In this document: piece by piece, positions 1 to 6,591 of the stretch
Layout: each line of letters begins with the position of its first letter
Numbering within the stretch: position 1 is the stretch's first letter
Assembly (NCBI GenBank): GCA_030706105.1
Contig: JAUZPC010000053.1
Span: forward strand, 1 to 11,408
DNA: 11,408 nucleotides
Direction of reading: 5' to 3'
Source of the DNA: Bacteroidota bacterium
Lineage (GTDB): Bacteria; Bacteroidota; Ignavibacteria; Ignavibacteriales; Ignavibacteriaceae
The notes under the pieces: model-generated
Told to the model about the DNA's origin: nothing
Database searches by the model: none
The model's input: the letters and a program-made list of their open reading frames with translations, nothing else
Made by a program: the position numbers and the translations under genes

Positions 1-639
1 GACTTTTAAGGTTACTAATCCATTTGCAGGAAGGTTGTATGCAATTCTGGATGAGGGATTAAATGGATTAGGATAATTCTGCTTTAGTGAATATTTGGCA
101 GGAATGCCACGTGCAACTTCTATTATACTGCTGTAATCATATTTTCCGTCTGCATCAATCTGTTTTAGGCGGTAGCTTATTTTTGTACTTTGCGTCGGTG
201 AATCGATGTATGAATATTCCTTTGGACTATTGCTGTTTCCGTTTCCTTTCACAAATCCAATCTTTTTCCAGATGCCATTAGACCCGCTTACTTTGGATTC
301 AATGTCAAATCCATGATTGCTAACTTCAGTTGCAGTACTCCATTTTAGGATTACCTTACTCCCGTTGACTTTGGAGGTAAAACTTACAAGCTCTACCGGC
401 AAAGGATTATAACCGTTAACGTTGCCAAAAGTAATTTTGTCAATAGTGGAAAGAACTTTTGTAGGTGTTGAATAATCTGCCATTAAAAAATTTATGTTTG
501 TAGCAGTAAATGTAATTTTAGTAATTGTGGTAATATCTGAACTATTGCTAGTAGCAGCATTATTATAGAGTACATTAAAATATGTTTGCGAAAATATCTG
601 AACTGATAAAAAAATCAAAAGAGAAATTATTTTTTTCAT
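1..639 (-). CDS. T9SS-secreted cargo protein, C-terminus cut by window edge
   Basis: The frame is open from an ATG at 639 down to base 1, giving 213 residues with no stop, so the gene runs off the left edge. Residues 1-18 are a typical signal peptide (MKK, hydrophobic core, FSQ end). Residues 21-73 hold two copies of a short beta motif, each ending in 'KITF'. Residues 79-175 start 'LPVELVSF' and include 'NHGFDIES', 'WKKIGFVKGNG' and 'YRLKQIDADGKYDYS'. This is the fibronectin-like domain that commonly precedes the T9SS sorting domain in Ignavibacteria and relatives. From residue 183 the sorting tail begins (SLKQNYPNPFNPS); about 30-40 more residues would be expected beyond the edge. The tail should direct export through the T9SS and attachment to the cell surface. 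The specific function is unknown, since no enzymatic domain is visible. A partner component, porQ, is in this window. Confidence 0.9.
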   Translation of the reverse strand, partial: MKKIISLLIFLSVQIFSQTYFNVLYNNAATSNSSDITTITKITFTATNINFLMADYSTPTKVLSTIDKITFGNVNGYNPLPVELVSFTSKVNGSKVILKWSTATEVSNHGFDIESKVSGSNGIWKKIGFVKGNGNSNSPKEYSYIDSPTQSTKISYRLKQIDADGKYDYSSIIEVARGIPAKYSLKQNYPNPFNPSSRIAYNLPANGLVTLKV

Positions 640-708
640 ATTGCACTTATTTTACTAGTATGTGAATTTTAATAAACTTTGTCTTTATTATATTGTAATC
701 AACTATCG

Positions 709-737
709 AAAAAAAACAAAAGTCCTCAGTTCCTTTT
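709..737 (-). terminator. Weak candidate terminator after the FISUMP gene
   Basis: On the minus strand, 26 bases past the FISUMP stop, a 5-bp stem (AAAAG / CTTTT, 718-722 with 733-737, 10-base loop) is followed by one G and eight Ts (716-709). The stem is short and AT-rich, so this is only a possible terminator. Confidence 0.3.
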
Positions 738-762
738 AAAGATAAACAATTATTCCGATTGC

Positions 763-1581
763 CTAATCCTTCACGCACCGGACACTACTCCCAGAATCCT
801 TATCCCAGTTGCCTATCACAATATTATCATCATTGAACAGCTTCATATAGAATGCGTATCTATTATCACTGTACTCTGTAGAGGTCCAATAGTAAGTGTA
901 GGAGCCCATACCAAAGAAGGTTCCATCGTAATAGACAAGACCAGATAACAGGGCAGAGAAGCCGCTTGTATTGGCTCCCGCACCGGATCCACTTCCCTGC
1001 CCATTTGCCTTTAATGCTTTGCCGCCAGAATAAATAGTGCCCCCATTTGTAGTAGTCCCAACCACCGCAGCTAATGTTAAAAATTCTGTTTGAGTGGGGA
1101 GATGCCAACCAGTTGGGCAGATGCCTTGAACATTACCGGAAAAAGCAGGATTTGGAGAAGTAGTATTTGACGCTCCGTTTTGATATTGTACAGCTTCTGC
1201 CCATTGGTATAATCCGCCATAGGTCGTGCAATTGGCTGTATCATTATTATAGCAATACTTTTCAATTATACTATTACTCGTTTGGACCGTAGGACGTGTT
1301 ATCATTGTTCCCACATTAAGGTTTTCCTTTAACCAACATTGGCTGCCAATTCGGACAGTGTTGTAAACTTTACTATCACGGGTATCTGTTACTGTTGGCA
1401 TTCCGGGGCAAGGGCTATAAAAGGATAATTCAACTGCTGGGGTTATAGCTATTTCCTGATAGGTACCATCCGATTTTTTTACAACCATAGTTTGTGCAAA
1501 GATTGTTGTGCTACATATTACCAGCATAATTGTAAATATTAGTATTTTTCCCACAAGGCGGAATTTCATCTCACTAAACAT
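763..1581 (-). CDS. Secreted FISUMP-domain protein
   Basis: The protein has 272 residues. Residues 5-30 form a signal peptide ending 'TIFAQ'. Residues 32-54 are a short beta module (MVVKKSDGTYQEIAI...ELSF) of a kind often found at the start of Bacteroidota surface proteins. Residues 64-272 match the Fib_succ_major (FISUMP) domain: 'VTDTRDSKVYNTVRIGSQCWLKENL', where the pattern is D-x-R-D-x-K-x-Y then G-x-Q-x-W; 'YGGLYQWAEA'; 'GICPTGWHLPT' at 153-163; 'YYWTSTEYSDN'; and the terminal 'GSSVRCVKD'. The domain is C-type-lectin-like in fold and occurs in many secreted Fibrobacteres-Bacteroidota proteins; its ligand is generally not known. There is no T9SS tail. The start at 1581 is preferred over M5 because AAGGG lies 6 bases upstream of it. 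Six cysteines in the mature part could form disulfides. Function beyond surface or periplasmic location is not known. Confidence 0.88.
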   Translation of the reverse strand: MFSEMKFRLVGKILIFTIMLVICSTTIFAQTMVVKKSDGTYQEIAITPAVELSFYSPCPGMPTVTDTRDSKVYNTVRIGSQCWLKENLNVGTMITRPTVQTSNSIIEKYCYNNDTANCTTYGGLYQWAEAVQYQNGASNTTSPNPAFSGNVQGICPTGWHLPTQTEFLTLAAVVGTTTNGGTIYSGGKALKANGQGSGSGAGANTSGFSALLSGLVYYDGTFFGMGSYTYYWTSTEYSDNRYAFYMKLFNDDNIVIGNWDKDSGSSVRCVKD

Positions 1582-1712
1582 TTTATACCCTTTTTATTTT
1601 AATTATTATTTAATTTAAGGAGAAATCGAAAAAGGAGTAGAAATTGGAAATAGCTGAAAGTTTGTTCCCTTCTAATCTACTAATCAGAGTTCTTTCACTA
1701 CGTTAAGACCAT

Positions 1713-3062
1713 TTACTTGCTAAGGAATCTATTTAACTCTTCTATATTTATGGATTTATTAATTATTTTTTTATTGCTGTCTATTACAAACATTGTAGGA
1801 GTTGCATAAATATAGTAATCTATTGCAGCCTTACTGTCCCAGCCCTTAAGATCGGAAACGTTTAAAAAACTTAATGAGTTACTTTTAATAAAATTAATCC
1901 AATCTTCTCTGTTTGTATCCATGGAAACAGCTACGACTTTAATATTCTTAATTTTATTAATCACCGGAAGCAGTTCTTTACAGTGGGGGCACCAGCTTGC
2001 GTAAAATACCAGCAAAATTTTTTGATTATTGGAATTATCATATAGCTCAAACTTGTTGCCTGAAGTATCTGCCGAAATAATATTTGGGACAACGGCTCCC
2101 ACTTTTAGTATTTTAGCCTGGTCAATACGTTTTTTAATTAAGCCTTCCGTTTTTATATCAAGGCAGAGTCCATCTTTTATAACATAGTTTTCTACGATAT
2201 AGTCCAATATTTTATCGAATCCGAATTTCTTAAACCCGTCTATCAAATATTCCACAAAATGCTGATAGACAGCCTGGTTTACTTTTGCTTTATTAAAAAG
2301 AGTGTCAGCTGCTTTCATAAACTCCTGCTCAAGGAGTTCTTTCGGTAACTGCGGATTACGATAATAGGTTAAATATTCAATGGCTTTGTTGGAAAAAACA
2401 TCTGAGTAGACTAATTCATAATCATTAAAATTAACCTTATCTAAAGAGTGCCCCTTTAAGTATTCAAGCTGCTTTTCCGGAGGAATGCCAATATCAACAA
2501 CAGGAAGCTGTGCTGACCTGATGTATCTGGCAATAAAAGAGCTGCGGTCTTTTTGAGACGTATTATTAATGAAACTGGAATACTCCGACTGCAGTGAAAT
2601 TAGTTTATTTTCAGTAGCCGAATAGTAATCATCATCCTTTGGATAGCGGTATAATATCACCTGCAGCAGTTCGGCTTTGGTTTTATAAAGTTTGTTAAGC
2701 TTCATAAATGCATAAAAGAGACGGTTACTTTCTGATTTAATAACCTGCATGCTATCCAAGATAGTATTAGCATTTGTTTTTAGACTTATATCTTTGCCAT
2801 CATAAACAAAATCTATTACCTTTTTTGGCTCAAACGCAAGACGATATAAGCCCTCATGTTTTTTGCTCTTTGCAAATGAAAAATCATAAACGCCTGTACT
2901 TGTTGGAGGAATTGAATCAAAGAGTATAGCTTTTTCTCCGCTGAGTTCATACAGAAATGCTTTGCCTGAAGCTCCTTTAATCTGCATATTCATTTCCTGC
3001 GAAAAAATCAGTCCGGCTGAAAGGAGCAGAAGTATAAATATTGTCTTTAGTCTTGCTGTCAT
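1713..3062 (-). CDS. Secreted TlpA-like thioredoxin-fold protein with large N-terminal region
   Basis: The protein has 449 residues. Residues 1-22 are a signal peptide (TARLK, then ILLLLSAGLIFSQ), placing it in the periplasm or anchored in the envelope. Residues 23-320 are a beta-rich then helical region, resembling the DUF4369/DUF5106-type N-termini that precede thioredoxins in Bacteroidota. Residues 321-449 form a TlpA/AhpC-TSA thioredoxin domain: 'VGAVVPNIISADTSG', the active site W357-C358-P359-H360-C361, 'VVAVSMDTNRE', and the cis-proline at T421-P422 in 'YATPTMFVID'. The CPHC active site, shared with DsbA, suggests thiol-disulfide exchange on exported proteins or during cytochrome maturation; the substrate is unknown. 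The ATG at 3062 follows a weak AGG. The gene diverges from the thioredoxin-fold gene at 3258 and lies 131 bp upstream of the FISUMP gene, with no clear terminator between. Confidence 0.88.
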   Translation of the reverse strand: MTARLKTIFILLLLSAGLIFSQEMNMQIKGASGKAFLYELSGEKAILFDSIPPTSTGVYDFSFAKSKKHEGLYRLAFEPKKVIDFVYDGKDISLKTNANTILDSMQVIKSESNRLFYAFMKLNKLYKTKAELLQVILYRYPKDDDYYSATENKLISLQSEYSSFINNTSQKDRSSFIARYIRSAQLPVVDIGIPPEKQLEYLKGHSLDKVNFNDYELVYSDVFSNKAIEYLTYYRNPQLPKELLEQEFMKAADTLFNKAKVNQAVYQHFVEYLIDGFKKFGFDKILDYIVENYVIKDGLCLDIKTEGLIKKRIDQAKILKVGAVVPNIISADTSGNKFELYDNSNNQKILLVFYASWCPHCKELLPVINKIKNIKVVAVSMDTNREDWINFIKSNSLSFLNVSDLKGWDSKAAIDYYIYATPTMFVIDSNKKIINKSINIEELNRFLSK

Positions 3063-3257
3063 ACACCTAATATACAGATTATGTTGTAAAATTCTTAATT
3101 TTTATTATACTTTTTATTTACATTAAAAATAGATATTATTATTGGGTATTCCAAATGACTGTGCCTACCCTACTTCTTTCCAGATATTAATAGATAACAG
3201 TTTTTAAGAATCTTTTCCTGCTTTTGTTAATCATATGTCTATAAGGAAAATATAAAT
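3063..3257. other. Divergent intergenic region between the two thioredoxin-fold genes
   Basis: This AT-rich gap of 195 bases should hold promoters for both flanking genes. I could not find a convincing -33/-7 pair in either direction. The only exact match to TAnnTTTG (3253-3260) overlaps the TTG start codon of the rightward gene. An AAGGA Shine-Dalgarno at 3243-3247 serves that start with 10-base spacing. Confidence 0.5.
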
Positions 3258-3902
3258 TTGGAGAAAAGGTTGAAAAAGGAATTGTTTGATGTGATTGTAA
3301 ATAAAGGGCTCTCTTACGAGCAGTATACAAAACTTACTACTGAACAGATAGAAGATTCTCAAAAGAAAGTTCTTTCAGAGGCAGAAAAAGGATTATTGGG
3401 TTATACTGTTTTAAACCAGCACAGAAGCAAGAGGCTTGATAAAACATATTCCGTATCAGACTCATTAAATAATACTTTACTTAAGGTAACCGTACCTCAG
3501 GTATGGATGGTAATAACAGAAAACTGGTGTGGAGATTCTGCCCAGAGTTTGCCGGTTTTAGCTAAAATTGCATCTGTCAATCCTCTAATACAATTAAAAA
3601 TAGTTTTACGGGATGAAAACCCGGAAATCATGGATAAATATTTGACAAACGGGACAAGAAGTATTCCCGTAATGGTCGCTTTTTCCAATGACGGAGATGA
3701 GTTATTCAAGTGGGGACCACGCCCCGAGGGTGCAGTTAAAGTAATTCAACAGGCTAAAGCAGAAGGTCTTGAAAAGGAAAAAATGTATGAAAGACTTCAT
3801 GCGTGGTATGCTAAAGACAAAGGCAAAGAAATTGAGAGTGAATTTGGGATCTTGCTTGAACCATTTACAGTTGATAAATCACACAACAAATTGAACCCAT
3901 AG
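3258..3902 (+). CDS. Cytoplasmic thioredoxin-family protein with a single active-site Cys (Thioredoxin_9-like)
   Basis: The protein has 214 residues and no signal peptide. The central part matches the Thioredoxin_9-like family (thioredoxin family proteins of Bacteroidota and Firmicutes). Residues 82-97 contain 'VWMVITENWCGDSAQSLP', followed by 'IQLKIVLRDENPEIMDKYLTNG' and the cis-proline loop 'TRSIPVMVAF'. The active-site motif is WCGDSAQ, so the second cysteine of the classical CxxC is absent, as is usual in this family; an ordinary disulfide reductase role is therefore unlikely. The start is TTG at 3258, because an in-frame stop lies at 3228 and no ATG or GTG occurs between. It has AAGGA 10 bases upstream. 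Later TTG codons at 3270 and 3282 are possible alternatives. The gene converges on porQ across a strong shared terminator. Its biological role is not established. Confidence 0.85.
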   Translation: MEKRLKKELFDVIVNKGLSYEQYTKLTTEQIEDSQKKVLSEAEKGLLGYTVLNQHRSKRLDKTYSVSDSLNNTLLKVTVPQVWMVITENWCGDSAQSLPVLAKIASVNPLIQLKIVLRDENPEIMDKYLTNGTRSIPVMVAFSNDGDELFKWGPRPEGAVKVIQQAKAEGLEKEKMYERLHAWYAKDKGKEIESEFGILLEPFTVDKSHNKLNP

Positions 3903-3935
3903 CAAAACATATCTAAAGATAACACTATTTAAAAT

Positions 3936-3963
3936 AACAAAGCCCCTTAACCGGGGCTTTGTT
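3936..3963. terminator. Bidirectional terminator between the thioredoxin-fold gene and porQ
   Basis: A perfect 11-bp stem, AACAAAGCCCC (3936-3946) with GGGGCTTTGTT (3953-3963), has a 6-base loop. It lies between two convergent genes, 33 bases after one stop and 5 before the other. T runs on either arm are short (TTTGTT), but stem strength and location support a terminator used in both directions. Confidence 0.85.
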
Positions 3964-3968
3964 CAAAC

Positions 3969-4898
3969 TTATAAATTTGTAGCGATTGATATCCTGTGAA
4001 TGGTCCCAATAAGTCCCATAGAAGAAAAACCATAATCAAAAGTATAATTAGAGACCTTAAGCCCCAGACCTCCGTTAAATCCGGATATGCCTGAAAATGT
4101 TCCTACTTTAAGATCTTTTCTTCTCTCATTATCGTAGCCGATACGCAGACTTAACGCTTTACTCAGTGTAAACTCTGCACCAAGGGTAAATGCTCTGAAC
4201 TTATCGATAAAGTTATCTCTTTCTTTATTCAGTCTATGGAAGTCCAAAGACAATCTTAACGGAAGGTGTGCCATTTTTTTAGAGACACCGACTGCAATAT
4301 CTAATGGAAGATCTTCTTTAGTATCCATATAAGTAGATAATTGAGTACCAAGATTCAAAACGGAAAAACCGAGACTTAGCAATTCATCAGGGACATAATA
4401 GTTAAGTCCCAGATCGACTGCAATGGCGGTTGAAGATTTATCTGCAATTTTTGAATAGATAAATTTTGCATTACCTCCATAATAAAAATTCTGATCCAAA
4501 GTGCTTCCGGCTCCAAGTATCAGGGCAAATTCATTTGCCGAGAAATCGCCCAACTTGTTGCCGTACTCGTCAGCTTCGGTCATTGTCCCATAGCCTGCGT
4601 ATTTTATAGCAGCCCCATATTTAAAAAGATCTTTAATCTCAGATGTATATGCCAAACTTGCCAGTTTAATACTTTCCAAGTATCCCGTATAAGAGAAAGA
4701 AATAGAATTATTCTCAACCAGATTTAGTCCGGCGGGATTATAAAAAATAACATTTGGATCATCCGTGTTAGCTGTAAAAGTACCGGCTAATGCGCCTGCC
4801 CTTGCGCTATTATCAATTCGCATGAACTCAAAAGTATTCTGTGAGAAACTTACAGTGTAAAAAACAAATATTAAAGCTAATATTCTTCCGATTTTCAT
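3969..4898 (-). CDS. porQ: Type IX secretion system protein PorQ
   Basis: The protein has 309 residues, with a signal peptide (residues 1-19, ending 'VSFSQ'). It is an outer-membrane beta-barrel of the PorV/PorQ type. Diagnostic stretches include 'FEFMRIDNSARAGALAG' at the mature N-terminus, 'DDPNVIFYNPAGL', 'EFALILGAGSTLD', 'YYGGNAKFIYSKIADKSSTAIAVD', 'LNLGTQL', 'LPLDIAVGVSKKMAHLPLRLSLDFH', 'GFNGGLGLKVSNYTFDYGFSSMG' and the terminal 'HRISIATNL'. These fit PorQ more closely than PorV, which is usually longer. In the T9SS, PorQ acts at the outer membrane with the cargo-handling attachment complex that processes and anchors proteins carrying C-terminal sorting domains, such as the one encoded at 1-639. 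The ATG at 4898 has AGGA 5 bases upstream. It lies 120 bp downstream of the potassium-channel gene on the same strand, and no strong terminator separates them. Confidence 0.85.
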   Translation of the reverse strand: MKIGRILALIFVFYTVSFSQNTFEFMRIDNSARAGALAGTFTANTDDPNVIFYNPAGLNLVENNSISFSYTGYLESIKLASLAYTSEIKDLFKYGAAIKYAGYGTMTEADEYGNKLGDFSANEFALILGAGSTLDQNFYYGGNAKFIYSKIADKSSTAIAVDLGLNYYVPDELLSLGFSVLNLGTQLSTYMDTKEDLPLDIAVGVSKKMAHLPLRLSLDFHRLNKERDNFIDKFRAFTLGAEFTLSKALSLRIGYDNERRKDLKVGTFSGISGFNGGLGLKVSNYTFDYGFSSMGLIGTIHRISIATNL

Positions 4899-5018
4899 AT
4901 AAATCCTAATAATTAGAATGTTATTTTAAAAATAATACAATAGAAATACAAGACCTAAAATTTACATGAAGCTAAAGGTTAAATTGATTCTTGAGCACTG
5001 GGGCTAAAAATCTTTTTA

Positions 5019-5972
5019 TTATTTTAACACTTTTTTATACGCATGAAATTTGTGCATATCAAATTTGGTCTTTTCACCCGGTATATTGACAAATGCATTT
5101 TCGAATGATGCGTTAAAGACAATCTCACTATACAAATAAGAAGACCTTGAGTGTACAGTCTGCGCAAAAGTATCGTCGAAAGCTTTCATTATAATCATTA
5201 TTTCCGCCTGTGATTCTTCCAGGTCTTCAAGACTTATATCTTTTAATGGGCTATCCTCAGTTATTGGATGCACAATAGTCCAGCTAAGAGGGAAAAAACT
5301 CACTCCCTTTCTTTCAAGATCGAGGTTGTAATAATGTCTTGTTGTATGCCCGTCCAATATCTCCAGCCTTGAAAAAACCACCTGAATTTCCACGTCAATC
5401 AGTTGATGTTTCCGGGCATTAATAATTCTGAACATTAGTGCATTTATGCCTTTATAAGGTGAGATTAACGCATTCCGGCTATATATAATTTTTGTGTCTG
5501 CTTTTGAAAACCTCCCGTATAATAATCCTGTTGCCAAGGCAAAGCCAAGCAAGCCCATCATGGATTCAACTGCAGCTATTATGCTGGCTTCAAAACCTAT
5601 GGGAGATACTCTGCCAAAACCGACTGTGGTTAATGTTTGCCCGCTAAAAAAGAAGGCATCCCAGAACCCTGATATCCCCTGAGAAACATTTAATCCTGAT
5701 AATTCATTAGTCCCGACCAGCATATACAAAGAAGCAAAAAACAGATTCGCAATAATAAAAGATGTAACAACTAACAGATTAAACTTCAGCCAAGACATGC
5801 TTATTAGTTCATGATATATGCTAAAGGATAAATGCCGGGGTATCCCAACCCGCCTGACATTAAATGTGCCGTCTCTATTTATAATACGCTGTTTCTGCTC
5901 AGAAAACTTTGTACCCAGCCCAAGGTCTTTATATTCGTCTTCCGGTTTGGCAAATTTTAATTTTCGAAGCAT
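5019..5972 (-). CDS. Kir-type (inward-rectifier) potassium channel
   Basis: The protein has 317 residues and the full layout of a prokaryotic Kir channel. Residues 45-62 match the amphipathic slide helix (HLSFSIYHELISMSWLKF). A first membrane helix lies at about 63-87, the pore helix and filter at 103-120 with 'TLTTVGFG', and a second membrane helix at about 130-153. Residues 165-317 form the cytoplasmic IRK C-terminal beta domain: 'SRNALI', 'MFRIINARKHQLIDVEIQV', 'LSWTIVHPITEDSPL', 'AFDDTFAQTVHSRSSYLYSEI'. The filter is T-V-G-F-G, with Phe replacing the common Tyr. By eye, the second-helix position that carries an acidic residue in strong rectifiers (Asp172 of Kir2.1) is hydrophobic here, so strong polyamine rectification is not expected. 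The start lies 10 bp after the stop of the DinB-like gene, so the two are almost certainly co-transcribed. No Shine-Dalgarno is visible, consistent with translational coupling. Confidence 0.9.
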   Translation of the reverse strand: MLRKLKFAKPEDEYKDLGLGTKFSEQKQRIINRDGTFNVRRVGIPRHLSFSIYHELISMSWLKFNLLVVTSFIIANLFFASLYMLVGTNELSGLNVSQGISGFWDAFFFSGQTLTTVGFGRVSPIGFEASIIAAVESMMGLLGFALATGLLYGRFSKADTKIIYSRNALISPYKGINALMFRIINARKHQLIDVEIQVVFSRLEILDGHTTRHYYNLDLERKGVSFFPLSWTIVHPITEDSPLKDISLEDLEESQAEIMIIMKAFDDTFAQTVHSRSSYLYSEIVFNASFENAFVNIPGEKTKFDMHKFHAYKKVLK

Positions 5973-5982
5973 AGGGTTTAAT

Positions 5983-6507
5983 TTATATGTTATATTTTGA
6001 TTTAAGGATCTCTACATGATGTTCAAAATGGCCTATTAATACTAAGATTAATGCCCGGACAGATACAACTTTTCCACCCGCATTACCTTTTCTTACAAGC
6101 TGCTCGTTGTTAAGTGATTTTATTAAATGAATAGTCGACTGCCTTACCGCCCTTAATTCTTCCACCAGACTTATTAAAGTCCTTTTGTTAAAATCCGCTT
6201 CCCTTACATATTCATTTTCATCAAATGAAGGGAACAGAGTTTTATCATTACGTGAAATACATAACAATCTATATTCAAAAATTCTTTCGCAATCAACAAT
6301 ATGCCCTAAAACTTCTTTAATGGACCACTTTCCCTCGGCATATCTAAAAGAACCACCCTTCTCATCAACAAGGAAAAACATATTTACTATCTCAGTTACT
6401 TGTTCTTCCAACAATTGATCTACATCCCCCGAAGTAACATAAGAAATATACTGCTCAAAATACGGAGCATATTCATCTTTGCCGGGTTTAATATCTTCAA
6501 ACTGCAT
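5983..6507 (-). CDS. DinB superfamily metal-binding protein
   Basis: The protein has 174 residues, the usual length for the DinB/YfiT-like four-helix bundle family (DinB_2). Features visible are 'YAEGKWSIKEVLGHIVDCERIFEYR' (W61, H69, D72) and 'GHFEHHVEIL' near the C-terminus (H160, H163, H164). H69 with H160 and H164 would be the expected divalent-metal triad. Family members are cytoplasmic and include thiol transferases that use bacillithiol or mycothiol as well as many proteins of unknown activity; no substrate can be read from sequence. The ATG at 6507 has AGAGG 4 bases upstream. It is followed 10 bp later by the Kir-type channel and is likely its operon partner. The name DinB here refers to the Bacillus DNA-damage-induced family, not to E. 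coli DNA polymerase IV. Confidence 0.87.
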   Translation of the reverse strand: MQFEDIKPGKDEYAPYFEQYISYVTSGDVDQLLEEQVTEIVNMFFLVDEKGGSFRYAEGKWSIKEVLGHIVDCERIFEYRLLCISRNDKTLFPSFDENEYVREADFNKRTLISLVEELRAVRQSTIHLIKSLNNEQLVRKGNAGGKVVSVRALILVLIGHFEHHVEILKSKYNI

Positions 6508-6540
6508 AGTTCCTCTATTATTTATTTACAAAGGATAACA

Positions 6541-6564
6541 AAATGGGAGCCGAAACTCCCATTT
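6541..6564 (-). terminator. Hairpin between manB and the DinB-like gene
   Basis: A perfect 9-bp stem, AAATGGGAG (6541-6549) with CTCCCATTT (6556-6564), has a 6-base loop. It lies 27 bases past the manB stop on the minus strand. The T run after it is short and interrupted (TTTTGTTA, counting the stem end), so it may end manB transcription only partly. Confidence 0.6.
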
Positions 6565-6591
6565 ACAAAATACAATATAAGAAAAGAAGAA

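Noticed and set aside
670..690. Inverted repeat TAATAAA...TTTATTA between the cargo and FISUMP genes
   Set aside because: The stem contains only A-T pairs and is 7 bp long, which is expected often in sequence this AT-rich.
679..948. Plus-strand open frame of 89 residues over the end of the FISUMP gene
   Set aside because: It lies opposite a convincing FISUMP domain, resembles no known family, and is a shadow frame.
3253..3260. Exact TAnnTTTG match (TAAATTTG) upstream of the thioredoxin-fold gene
   Set aside because: It overlaps the TTG start codon, so transcription would begin inside the gene, and the nearest TTTG upstream (3223-3226) is 26 bases away, too far for a -33 element. It is probably chance in AT-rich sequence.
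4920..4936. TTATTTT/AAAATAA symmetry between the channel gene and porQ as a terminator
   Set aside because: The arms are almost touching, leaving no room for a loop, and the sequence is purely A-T.
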